NCBI GenBank assembly: GCA_009823505.1
Contig: VZQC01009601.1
Coordinates: 2,928,440-2,992,439 of the forward strand
Origin: Rhizomys pruinosus
Taxonomy: Eukaryota > Chordata > Mammalia > Rodentia > Spalacidae
DNA length: 64,000 bases
Reading direction: 5' to 3'
Shown here: positions 45,560-55,930 of the stretch, one piece after another
Position numbering within the stretch: position 1 is the first letter of the stretch
Layout of the letters: each line of letters starts with the position of its first letter
Notes under the pieces: model-generated
What the model was told of the DNA's origin: nothing
The model's input: only the letters and a program-made list of their open reading frames with translations
The model's database searches: none
Translations under genes and position numbers: made by a program

Positions 45560-46080
45560 AGTTTCTAAAACATTGAGGAAATTTTTCTCAGTGTTGACCC
45601 TCTTCTTTGTAGACTGGAAACTAGTTGAAGCCCATCTGCTGAGTCTCTATGGTCTCCCTGAGCAAGAGGTCAGGTGATGGGCCATCATCATCATAGAACA
45701 TTTTTAGAGATGATCCATAGTCTAGTGCCTTAAGAACTACTGAAAATTGGAGGGCAAGAGTCAAAATATTGTCCCTTTAAATCCTTTTGACCATTTTAAT
45801 ACAGGCCTCCAAGTGCAGTTATCAAACACTACCAAAGGTCACTTACATTGTTCTGACATTTCTAACTTTGTTAAGATAAAGCTTGAGTAAAAACTGAACA
45901 TTTTCAAATAAACCTTGAGTAGACACATTATTTTTAATCCATCCTTATGCTATAACAAAAATATATTATCTGCTCCATTTATTTAAATAGAGGTTTTATT
46001 GTCTTTAGAAATTTTAAGATTATTTATATACCACATTTTTACATATAAACTTTCTTTATTAAAATATTTTTATTATATTA
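45560..46080 (+). repeat. left arm of a large inverted repeat
   Basis: This segment matches, in opposite orientation, 52161-52890 (less the SINE inside that arm). Shared blocks include CTGGAAACTRGTT, GAGGTCAGGTGA, ATTGTCCCTTT, CACTTACATTG, AAGATAAAGCTTGAGTAAAA and AAGATTATTTATATA, in the same order. The level of mismatch indicates an old pair. It may be two copies of one dispersed repeat (an LTR, for instance) or a true inverted duplication. Confidence 0.75.
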
Positions 46081-46468
46081 CATTTATTCCAGCTCAGATA
46101 AATGTTAGTTTTACTGAAGATATTTGTAGAATTGCAATTTAAACACGAGATTACATTAAGAAAGGATGATTATATATAATGTACTTTATCCATGGATATA
46201 AAATATACTAAATATAGCCTACTTGTGATGAAATGTTAGTACAGTGTTTTTCAGTAAAGTATAAACATCCAATTATCTGGTTCTTAAATGTACATCTTTA
46301 AAATTCTTTAGAGCATAAGGATACACCAATTCACAAGTTTTCTTTTTAGTTGGTGAAAGTTAATACTTTTCTAGATTTTGAAATACCTCATTTAATTTAG
46401 TAGTATCTTAAGTTTTTGTGTTTTATTAATCAAAACTTTATCTTTCTTCTGGTGGTTTTTAAAATACA
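46081..46468. other. AT-rich sequence without a gene
   Basis: AT-rich continuation of the left arm region, with no feature that I can name. Confidence 0.5.
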
Positions 46469-46484
46469 AGTTAATCATACTTTT

Positions 46485-46929
46485 TTCCAATTTTTTATTG
46501 AAGCTTTGTGCATTTCATACAAAATTTCAAATCAAATCTAGACCCATGCCCCCCTCCATGCCCCTCACCCCACCAGAGCTCATGCATTCTGCAAAACATG
46601 TTTTTCATCTTTTTTTCAGTCTCTCTCAAAATTCTCAATGCAGAAGTTAACTGTTTCCAGCAGAAGTTCACCATTTCAGTCAGTTATTTGACCCAGTCTT
46701 ATTCTTGTTTTTGTTATTGTTGTTCTTCCTTCCAATTTGCAGCACTGCAAAATAAGCATTTACGCAAGCCATATGTCATAGGTTTTAGCATCTTCAGCTT
46801 ATTATTTTTTCCTTTTTAAGCTGAAAGATGTCATGTTTGAAGGCTTCTCCTTGGCAAGCCCAAACCACCATCAGTTCCACCCCTGTGCTCCACACTGGTG
46901 TTTTCCCTTCCCATGGTCACCAAATGAGG
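46485..46929 (-). mobile_element. L1 3'-UTR-only insertion with TSD
   Basis: The plus strand starts with the reverse of an L1 end (TTTTTTATTGAAGCTTTGTG) and continues through the 3' UTR (46500-46750). The last 170 bp (46760-46929) are not matched elsewhere in this window. A perfect 16-bp TSD (AGTTAATCATACTTTT, 46469-46484 and 46930-46945) bounds it. Confidence 0.85.
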
Positions 46930-46984
46930 AGTTAATCATACTTTTAATTTCAGTATTGTAGTACATGTTTTTTATTAGTTACTT

Positions 46985-47778
46985 AAACATATTAAAGATG
47001 GGTGGCAGAAGGGTGGAGCAGAGTGGAGCCACCTGGCAGGCACTAGAGCACATGCAGCAGCAGCTGGCTCCCAGTTCACATCTGATCTGGCACAATACAC
47101 AGCAGCCCCAGCTCCTGCTCCTGACAGACCCAGTGGAGTGGGCCAGCCTAAGCTGAACCAGACAGGGCTCCATGAACACCCACTAGCATGGCCCAGCCTA
47201 GGAAGGCCAGAACAGACAAGCTGAAGCAGGTGAAGCTCTGAGACCACCAGGCTGAGCACCCAGAACAACAGCCCAGCCTAGTCAAGGCCACACAGGCAAG
47301 CAGAACCAGGCAGAGCTCCACCACAGAGCAAAGTGGCTGGGACCCTGCAGATCACTGCAGAAGCTTACAGCCTGGCCAGAGGAACTGGCAGACTCACATG
47401 ACAGGGCACGAGGTTCAAGCCAACCTTACTGTCACCTGTCCTGATCTCTGGAGAAGCCCCAGAACAGAAGAGCAAGAGTTATCTGGGTCTTCAAATGGGA
47501 AAAAAAAAGTGATAACCAGAAGCTTAGACAAGCCAGCCCTTCACAATGGAAAAGAAGACAATGAAGGCACATCAAGAAAACAAGAAAAGTCAGCCTTCAA
47601 GTCAATGAAGAAACCGTTGAGTTTCATAAGAGAATATAAACAACAAAAGTCCACATGCCAAAGGCACAATGAAAAAACAATAACGTGGGAAAACCAAACA
47701 ATAAATCCTCACCAAAGTCTACCAGTCCTATAGAAGACCCTACAATGAGAACTCCCTGGAGGCAACCCAGGACACAGA
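46985..47778 (+). mobile_element. L1 5' fragment (L1E): 5' UTR and start of ORF1
   Basis: GC-rich 5' UTR with CAGCCTA-containing blocks at 47144, 47194 and 47274 (imperfect repeats of about 50-80 bp). The ORF1 start region is ATGCCAAAGGCACAATG at about 47658, matching L1A at 19623. L1 homology stops at about GGACACAGATTT (47778), where the minus-strand L1D begins. The rest of ORF1, ORF2 and the 3' end are missing. An open frame of 111 codons (47398-47733) is just 5' UTR read-through and has no known counterpart. Confidence 0.75.
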
Positions 47779-48339
47779 TTTGATTTTATTTTTTAGAGAT
47801 AATATTTTTATGTTGATGATTTGTGTATTTCGTGTTATCTTTTAGTCCAATTTAGACACATTCACCTCTCTGTGACCCCCACCCCACCCCAGTTCATGCT
47901 TTCTGCCATACATTTCTTGCATCTTTCTCTGTCTTTCCAAAGTTTTCACTGCAGAGGCAGTGTTTAACTGCATTAGTCAGTTCTTTGACCCAGTCTTTAT
48001 GTTGTTTCTTCCCCTCCCCTTTGTATTGCTCCAACATATGCCTACATAACCATCACATATGTATCAAAATCATGACCTCTGAGAGTAAAGATTAATTCCA
48101 AAATATGTTTAGGCATTCACATTTTTCCCCTTTAATTTTATATTACTCTAAAATATGAATATGTACATTCCACCCATATATGGTAATTACAGAGCCGGAA
48201 AATAAGTGATAGGTCAATTCTAGAGCCCCTTAAAAGATTCACATTATAACAACACAGTTGCTTTCAGATAAAAAGAAATATAACAATAAAGTTGTTTAGC
48301 TTGCCTTTCAACTGGGGATTTGGTGTTAGAATCCACAAA
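47779..48339 (-). other. L1D 3' UTR
   Basis: The plus strand begins with a T-rich stretch (reverse of the A-tail) and contains the reversed 3' end TTGATGATTTGTGTATTTCG. Pyrimidine runs at about 47875-47895 mirror the G-rich tract of sense copies. Confidence 0.75.
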
Positions 48340-50495
48340 TGAGGGAAACCATTCACACCATTTGTGTTTCTGGGACTGTGTTACTTCACTTAGCATAATG
48401 GTTTTGAGTTCCATCCACTTACATCCAAAGTTCATGATGTCGTCATCATTTTTACTGCTAAATAGAACTCCATTGTGTAGATGTACCACATTTTTGTTAT
48501 CCACTCATCTGTTGAGGGGCATTTGGGTTGGTTCCAGCACTTTGCTATTGTGAAGAGAGCTGCAATAAACATGGATGTGCATGTATCTTTGCAATAGGAT
48601 GAGTCTTGTGGGTATATACCCAGGACTGTTATGACTGGGTCATGTGGTAGGCTCATTTTGAGTCTTTTAAGTGTTCTCCACACTGTTTTCCAAACTGTTT
48701 TCCCACCAGCAGTGGATAATTGTTCCCCTCTCCCACATCCTCTCCAGCATTTGTTGCCTTTTGTTTTCTTAATCTTAGCCAGTCTTATTGATTTTCGTAT
48801 GTTGAACCATCCCTGCATCTCTGGTATGAATCCACCTTGGTCATGATTGATGATCTTCTTTATGCAAGTCCATATGCGATTTGCCCGTATACTGTTTAGA
48901 ATTTTGGCATCTGTGTTCATTAGGGAGATGGGTCTATAGTTCTCCTTTTTAGTTGTATCTTTGCCTGGTTTTGGTAATAGAGTGATGCTGGCTTCGTAGA
49001 AGGAATTTGGGAGAATTCCCTCTGTATCCTTCTAAACAGTTTCAGTAATAATTGTTGTAGGTCTTTTTGAAATGTTTTATAGAAGTAAATGGTCTGGGCC
49101 TGGGCTTTTTTTAGTTGGGAGGTTTCTTATTACATCTTCAATTTCTTCATGTATTATGGGTCTGTTTAAGATGTCAAACTCTTCTTGGTCGAGCTTTGGT
49201 GATTCCCAGGATTTCAGATATTAATCCATTCTTACAAACTTGGTAGAGTATAGATTCTTGAAGTATTCCCATGTGATTTTCTGGATCTTTTCCTTGTCTG
49301 TTGTGATATTTCCCTTTTCATCACAGATTGTATTGATTTGGAGTTTTTCCTTCTTTCTTTTGGTTAACTGGGCTAGAGGTATGTCTATCTTGTTTATTCT
49401 TTCAAAGAACCAACTTTTGAATTCATTGACTTTTTTTATATTTCATTGATTTCTGCCCTGATTTTTGTTATTTCTTCCTGTCTGTTGCATTTAGGGTTCA
49501 TCTGTTGTTGCCTCTTGAGTGCTTTTAGCTGCAGTGTTAGATCATTCACGTTTGCTCTTTCTGTTTTTCTAATGTAGGCACCCAGGGCTATAAAATTCCC
49601 TCTTAGGACTGCTTTTAAGGTATCCCATACGTTTTGTTGTGTTGTATTATCATTGTCATTGAGTTCCAGGAATGCTATTATTTCTTTCTTTATCTCTTCC
49701 TTGACCCATTCATTATTCAAGAGTCTGTTGTTTAGTCTCCATGTGTTCTTGTAGGCAGTAGGGCTTATCCTGGTGTTGATGTTGAGTTCTATTGCATTGT
49801 GGTCTGATAGAATGCATGAAATTATTTCAAACTTTTTGTATATGTAGAGGTTTCTTCTGTGTCCCAGTATGTGGTTGATTTTGGAGACTGTTCCGTGGGG
49901 TGCTGAGTAGAAAGTGTATTGTCTAGTATTAGGGTAGAATATTCGGTGGAGGTCTATGAGGTCCATTTGGTGTATCATATCGTTCAGTTCACATGTCTCT
50001 GTTTATTCTTTGTCCTGTTGACCTATCCAAAGGGCTCATTGGGGTACTGAAGTCCCCGACTATGAGTATACTGGGGTTAGTGTGTGACTTGTGTTCCTGG
50101 AGATTTTCTTTATAAAGTTTGGTGCACCAGAGTTTGGTGCATATATATTCATAACTGTGAAATCTTCTTGATGAATTTTTCCTTTGATAAAAATGTAATG
50201 GCCTTCTTTGTCTCTTCTTATTTCTTTTATTTGAAGTCTATTTTGTCTGATATTAAAATAGCAACACCTGCTTTCTCTTTAGTACCATTTGTTTGGAATA
50301 ATTTTTTTTTTCCATCCTTTCACTTTAAGGTTGTGTCTGTCCTTGAAGGCAAGATGTGTTTAGACAGCATATTGATCGGTTCTGTTTCCTAATCCAATCT
50401 CCCAGTCTATGACTTTTGATTGTGGAATTTAGTCCATTAATATTTAAGGTTATGACTGATAGGTTTGTTGTGTTGCTTCCTTTTGCCTTATCCAT
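48340..50495 (-). pseudogene. L1D ORF2 with in-frame internal deletion
   Basis: Start M-D-K-A-K-G-S-N at 50495, then S-V-I-T-L-N-I-N-G. The endonuclease C-terminal part is in an open 180-codon stretch (49436-49978) with Y-T-F-Y-S-A-P-H-G and S-D-H-N-A. The reverse transcriptase begins normally ([19 protein letters not shown]) but after K-S-I (about 48790) jumps to R-L-A-K-I-K-K-T-K, a C-terminal block. So the palm with its catalytic aspartates is gone. The 162-codon frame 48432-48920 runs straight through the junction. Comparison with L1B (40660 to 42250) puts the loss at about 1.6 kb. Confidence 0.9.
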
Positions 50496-50536
50496 TTGCG
50501 GTTTTGGTTTAAGATTTGCTTCTGCAGTTATGCTTT

Positions 50537-51628
50537 TACTGATTTCTCTTTCTAGGTGCCTGGGGATGGTTGCTCCTTTCTTCTGTCCTTTGAATTGCTT
50601 AAAGTATTCTCTGAAGGGTTGGTTTTCTGGACATATATTCTTTCATCTTGTTTATGTCATGGAAGGTTTTTCTCTCTCCTTCAACTATAATCAACATTTT
50701 TGCTGGTTATATTAACCTGGGTTGGCATCTATAGTCCTTTAACACTGGGCATGCTTTGCTCCACGTTCTTCTGCTTTCATAGTTTGCACTGAGAAGTCAG
50801 TTGTAATTCTGATAGGTTTCTCCTTATAGGTCACTTGTTTTTCTCTTGTGGCTTTAAGGATTTTGTCTTTGTTTTGGGTGTCTAGCATTTTAAATATGAT
50901 GTGGCATGGAGAATTTGTTTCCTGATCTTGTCTGTTTGGAGTTCTATGTGCTTCTTGTATTTGTATTGGTTTGTCTTTTGTTAGTTTGGGGAAGTTTTCA
51001 TCTATTATTCTGTTGAAGATCTGATCAATACCATTCTCTTGGGATTCTTCTCCTTCCTCTATTCCTATCATGCGGAGGTTTGATCTTTTCATAGTGTCCC
51101 ACAGTTCCTGGTTTTTCCACTTTTGTGTATTTTTAAATTTTCCATAATCTTTAATTGAGGTTTTTAGTTGTTCTGTGTTATCTTCCAGGTCTGATATTCT
51201 TTGTTCTGCTTCCTCCACTCTGCTTCTGAGGCTTTTTCCATTCCTTCCCTCTTGATTGGATGAGTGTTTTATTTCCTTTTTCATTTCCTCCTCTGATTAC
51301 TTTAGTATTTCCACTTCCTTTTGGAGCTTCTCAATCCCTTCCTGTAGCTCTTTGCTTTGCTGGTTGGTTTCCTTATCTTTTTCAACATGGGATCTTTTCA
51401 GTGTTTCCACTTCCTTCTTGAGTTCTTTCTTCCCTTTTCTTAATTCTTTGATTTTCTCTTTATAATCTTGCACTTCTTTAAGTATGTTCACGATTGTCTT
51501 TCTGATATCTATGTCCTGGGCCATCCTCAGGGGAATCCCACTGTAGGAATCTTCCACAAGGTTGGTAGAGCTTGGTGTGGGTTATCCAACACCTTTCCCA
51601 TATTGTCTCTTCTTCGTGTTCCTGGCAT
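50537..51628 (-). pseudogene. L1D ORF1 (RNA-binding chaperone), broken
   Basis: Start M-P-G-T-R-R-R-D-N at 51628, chosen by homology. An 86-codon stretch (51297-51557) holds the coiled coil. The open 181-codon stretch 50739-51284 holds the end of the coiled coil (R-V-E-E-A-E-Q-R-I-S-D-L-E), the complete RRM-like domain (M-I-G-I-E-E-G-E-E-S) and the start of the C-terminal domain (K-P-I-R-I-T-T-D-F-S-V-Q-T-M-K). The end (Y-stop, G-E-R-K-T-F-H-D at about 50650-50680) is out of frame. Length matches a normal ORF1. Confidence 0.9.
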
Positions 51629-51747
51629 ATGGGCTTCTCCTTGCCTGTATTCCAATGTGAGTCCCAAATGCCTCTTCACTGTGTTGAAGGCTTGCTTTGC
51701 TTGCCTCCTTCAGATGCCTTTGTAATCCTAGTTGGGGAGGTACCTGA

Positions 51748-52160
51748 GGTTCAGGTGGTCTTGGGAGTTCTCCGATCTCAAGACTCACACAACCCCACCA
51801 CCTTTTATACCAGCCTGGAGGGTAACTCCACCCCCACAGCCAGAAAGCCAATTAAACCAAAGACAACAAGATTAACTAGATTAGATCAAACAACAACCTG
51901 CCTTGCTGAAGCACCCAGTTCCTACCTACCTACCTGCGCTTCAGGAGGTCATGGGAGATCTCAGATCTCAAGACTCACACAACCCCACCATTTATACCAG
52001 CTGGGATGATAACTCTGCACCCACAGCCACAAAAGCCATTTAAGCCAAAGACAAATAGATTAACTAGATTAAGTCAAACAAAAATCCACCTTGCTGAAGC
52101 ACCCAGCTCCTACCTACCTACCTACCTACACTTCAGGAGGTCTTGGGAGATCTCTGATCC
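51748..52160 (-). promoter_or_regulatory. L1D 5'-UTR tandem monomers (about 190 bp x 2.2)
   Basis: Three unit starts with CTTCAGGWGGTC-like text on the plus strand lie at about 51750, 51940 and 52132, so the periods are about 190 and 192 bp. Each full unit contains CTCAAGACTCACACAACCCC, TTTATACCAGC, GATTAACTAGATTA, CACCTTGCTGAAGCACCCAG-like text and a CTACCTACC run. Rodent L1 families are known to have tandem 5' monomers that act as promoter units. Function here is inferred. Confidence 0.88.
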
Positions 52161-52890
52161 TATATTTAAATATTTTAATAAAATCTTATATGTAAAAATA
52201 AAAATATATAAATAATCTTAAAATGCTTAAAATCCAAGTACATGTGAGATTCAAATCAATGAAGCCATTATTATAATCTTATTAACAATTATGAAAATTG
52301 ATTAAAATATGTTATTAAAAATGTTTGCTTTTTACTCAAGTTTTATCTTTTAAAATATTTTATTTATTATGTTTTATTTTTAGATATATGACTGTATTTT
52401 CTGCATATGTGCAGGTGAACCCATATCATGCCCATAGAGGTCAGAAGAGGGCATAGGATCCCCTGGAACTGGAGTTAGAAAGGTTGTTAGCTGCCATGTG
52501 AGTCCTGGGAATTGAACCCATATCCTCTGCAAGAGGGGTTAATGTTGTTAACCACTCAGCCTTCTTTAGCCCCTCAAGCTTTATCTTAACATAGAACTGT
52601 CAGACCAATGTAAGTGACATCTGGCAGTATTTGAAAACCATAGTTGTTGGCCTAAACTAATATAATCAGAAGGATGGAAAGGGACAATATTTTTCCTGTT
52701 GCCCTCCTAATTCAAGTAGGTCCCAGGGCAAATATGTTCATCTCTAACATTGTCCTATGAGTATGGCAAGTCACCTGACCTCTCATTCAGAGAGTCCATA
52801 GAGAACCACCAGATGGACTTGAACCAGTTTCCAGTGTACCAAGAAGAGGATTGACACTGTGGGAAATTTTTCTCAATGTTTCTAAGCAAA
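52161..52890 (-). repeat. right arm of a large inverted repeat
   Basis: Reverse-complement counterpart of 45560-46080. It is interrupted by the SINE at 52339-52573 (flanks CTCAAGTTTTATCTT and CTCAAGCTTTATCTT, a likely TSD). The inner end stops exactly at the L1D 5' end. Confidence 0.75.
52350..52566 (-). mobile_element. B2/B3-like SINE, older
   Basis: The plus strand shows GAGGTCAGAAGAGGGCATAG, CCCTGGAACTGGAGTTAG and the reversed B box in GGGAATTGAACCC. The internal duplication is absent. A 14-15 bp imperfect TSD (CTCAAGYTTTATCTT) flanks it. Confidence 0.8.
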
Positions 52891-53269
52891 GCCATGGTCA
52901 AGGAAAGACAAATTGAGCCAGAGGCTCTTTAAAAGCCCAGTGACCCCTAAGGATCAGATTGTCAGCTGATTTAAAAATATTTCATAAATCTTGGCCAACT
53001 ACAAAGTTGGATATCCTCTCCTCCCAAATGTATCAGAATTAAAATGATTAACATATTTCTTTAAATATCAGAGAAATTACACTCCCCAGATATTGGGTTT
53101 ATGTACAAACCACTAAAATAATGCCAATTTAAAAGTCTAGTTTAGACTTTACTAAATGCCACCTAACAAGGGTTATAAATATGCATAATCATGTGAATTT
53201 ACACTGGCTAAATGTAGGCACATCCTACTAGAACTAACAAGCCATGGCACTAACAGGAGGCCTGTCTTC
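52891..53269. other. sequence without a gene
   Basis: No coding signal that I can support. The short inverted motif AAAGTCTA-GTT-TAGACTTT is at about 53131. It could belong to the retrovirus-like remnant that follows, but I see no domain. Confidence 0.4.
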
Positions 53270-53988
53270 ACAGCCAAGAATATACGAAGACTGGCACAGG
53301 ACGTGTTTTTAACCACCTCTCCAGCCTTAAAAGTTACAGGTATCCCATGCATTCACTGCACATGTATAAACTGACCAGTGCCCCAAAGAAAACCATAATT
53401 TGGACTGCAATGTAACATCCTGATTAACCAGTTAAAGTCATGATGCAGAGACAATGGGATCCCACCAGCAGTCTTCAGCCCTGTTCTGACTACCCTTAGA
53501 AGCTGGTTAGTGCACACATGGAAAAATGTTTGAGGAGTCCACAGCCCTGGTCCAGCTACTCAGGAGGGAGTAGTTTGTCTAGGGGAAGACAGCAACATTA
53601 ATGGATTACTTTGGTTTCATGATGTAGTCATTCTCAATGTAATGTTCTGTCACCCCTTGCTTATGTCAATAGTTCTAGTCATTGCTGTACTCTTTGCCAC
53701 AGGTTTGGTAATAGTTGCTCCAACTTGGACCTCTACTAAAAAAAAATCTATTAGTAAAACTTAATTGACATGGTATTATTCATACTATGTAACTCTCTGA
53801 ACTTTATTGTTTGGCTCCCCTTTGTATGAGTGGTGTCATTTCTTCTTCATATTATATGCTACTAAAAAAGGAGAACTTCCAAGATCATAACAAATCAAAA
53901 GGGTGAGCTCCTATAGTTAACACTGAGTGAAATAACAAGTCTCAAATGGAGCAGTAATAAAGAATGTAACAGAAAAATTAAGAAGAGT

Positions 53989-54037
<49 letters not shown>

Positions 54038-54425
54038 TCTCTCTCCCTGTCAGCTGACAGGTTTGTATAAATGCTAATACAACTAGCTACAGCCAACCCA
54101 TATTAAGGAAAGCTTTCTCCTTTGTCTCAGATGTGGAATTTGAGGAGGGGGGATTTTGACACATTTTGCAAAAACTAGCAACTTTCTGTTGTTATCCAGT
54201 CTAACTAAAAATTATGTAATCTACTCCCCAAGTTGTAAAAGGTTCCTTTCCTCTGGTCTCCAGATTTTAAGACTTGAACCTTGTAGTCTAGGCTGCCACC
54301 AAAATAAATCCTGCTTCTTGAACATTCACAATGTCTTGCCTCATGATTCCTACTGATAAGTTATCGTCATAGCTGGAAATCTGTCTTACCAATCATGACA
54401 TCATCTATCTGTGTCTGCCACATCA
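53270..54425 (+). mobile_element. retrovirus-like (ERV) remnant: pol end and LTR, decayed
   Basis: At 53303-53390 a frame reads L-T-T-S-P-A-L-K-V-T-G-I followed shortly by I-H, the pattern at the C-terminal end of integrase in gammaretrovirus-like (class I) elements, with a stop soon after. Farther on, 53590-53767 encodes a hydrophobic stretch ending in a Lys-rich tail, perhaps the membrane-spanning end of an envelope protein, but this is weak. A purine tract GAGGAGGGGGG (54141-54151) is followed by a candidate LTR with a poly(A) signal AAATAAA (about 54301). Nothing here is intact. I base this on one short motif and the order of parts. Confidence 0.45.
53992..54047. repeat. (CT)n microsatellite
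   Basis: About 56 bp of CT with two CCCT interruptions near the right end. Confidence 0.95.
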
Positions 54426-55470
54426 GTAAATACTAAGGCAGTGATAATGTGTTTCACTCCTAAGCCAGGACTATATTGCATTCTTGATAAACATCAATGA
54501 GTGGTGTATCACAACTCAGGGAAAATCTCTGTATCAAATCACAACTGGAACTGACTCATGGCGGTCACTGTCTTCAAAGTAAGACTAGTCTCTTTATAGG
54601 TAAGGACAGAGAATACTTTCTGAGGTCTCACTTATCTTTAACTCAAAAGTGGAGTATAAGAAGCTGTAGCCGCAGCTCTGAGCTACATTTTTTGCAGCCG
54701 TGTGTTATTATTATAATTGTTAAAGTCTCAACAGGATGGCAGTGTAGCTGATGAGAATCTTTCATACCTGCGCAGATGGGATCTCATTAAATCAGTACCC
54801 AAAGAGGAAGAATCTAGATCAGATAACCAAAGCTTTTACTTGAATTAAATATAGTTAAAACAAGGTCAAAATTTTAAATGGTATTGAAAATGATAAAGGA
54901 CATTTTAAAAAATTACTTATTTCAATAAGGGCATTTGTAATAAATGAAAACAAATTGCTTCTCTGAGATTCCAATGGAAAATCATCTACTCTTGAGGCAA
55001 CTCACTGTGTCACTTTACAGTCTGGTCATATCAAATACATTTCATGTTTCTGTAACTGTGATGCCATTTGTAATTTAATTTTCTTATAGTTATCAGTCCA
55101 ACCAAGAAGAAGCTTCTATGTTTCTCTCTCTATTCCTTCTTTCTTCTTCTCTTCTTCCTGCAGCAAGATTACTTATTTAACTAATTGTTACTCCTCTCAA
55201 TAAAAATGAAACATAGACACATGTAATCGTAGTAAAACTGATATAAGGTTTGTTGAAGAAAATTGTTCATAAATATAAGTCCTTTCAACTTAACCCAAGA
55301 TATTTGATATCCTTGAAATCATTATTACCACATTTGTAAAACATTTGTTTAGTTTTCCCCTAATTAAAAGCTATAGGCATGAATAGAGTATTAGTCTAAT
55401 TTCTGATTCAGTAACATAATTTTGCACTCTATCATAGACTGTCTGCTCCTCATACCAGGCACTAAAGAAA
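54426..55470. other. sequence without a gene
   Basis: No gene found. An 84-codon frame (54497-54751) has no motif. Confidence 0.45.
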
Positions 55471-55681
55471 ATTATTTTGTTTTCATTTTATCTATGTGAG
55501 TGTTTTGCCCACATGTATATAAGTACACCCACATGTGCAATGCCCACAGAGGCCAGAATATTTGGAACTGTAGTTAGAGATGTGTGTTAGCTCACTCATA
55601 TGGGTGCTGGGAACTGAATTTGAACCTTGGCCTTATGCAAGGGCAGCCAGTACTCTTAACCACTGAGCCATTTCTCCATCC
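55471..55681 (-). mobile_element. B2/B3-like SINE, older
   Basis: The plus strand reads GGGTGCTGGGAACTGAATTT, then AACCACTGAGCCATTTCTCC, the reverse of a B2/B3 head. The body is diverged. Confidence 0.75.
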
Positions 55682-55859
55682 TGTGAACTGCAAAAATTTA
55701 AATGTATATCATCAATTAATTCAAGCGATACCATTTATTTTCCGATTTTTATGTCTTTATGTCTGCTATTAATTTATAATCCAATTTATAATCCCTTTGG
55801 GTTTTAAGAGTATTTTGGATTATATCTAAAATTAATATGCATTTTATTAATCCATAAAT

Positions 55860-55930
55860 CTGGATGGGGGGACACAGGTCTAGATTTGATTTAAAAAGTA
55901 TGTATAAATAAATAATAAAAATAAAAAATC
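55860..55930 (+). mobile_element. tiny L1 3' end
   Basis: GGGGGGACACAGGTCTAGAT followed by TTAAAAAGTATGTATAAAT resembles the unusual L1 3' end at 13165-13215. It is only about 70 bp long with an A-rich end. Confidence 0.45.

Larger units (their letters stand above)
47779..52160 (-). mobile_element. L1 (L1D), minus strand, with 5' monomers and ORF2 deletion
   Basis: From right to left: monomeric 5' UTR (51629-52160), ORF1 (50537-51628), ORF2 with a 1.6-kb internal deletion (48340-50495) and 3' UTR with T-rich end (47779-48340). It lies head-on against L1E at 47778. It keeps the longest open ORF2/ORF1 stretches in the window (180, 181 and 162 codons), so it may be among the younger copies. Confidence 0.9.

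Noticed and set aside
47398..47733. 111-codon ORF in the L1E 5' UTR as an ORF0-like gene
   Set aside because: It is on the sense strand and simply leads into the ORF1 region. No conserved counterpart is seen in the other copies here.
51925..52130. CTAC repeats as a CRISPR-like or satellite array
   Set aside because: They are short runs inside the 190-bp L1 5'-UTR monomers.
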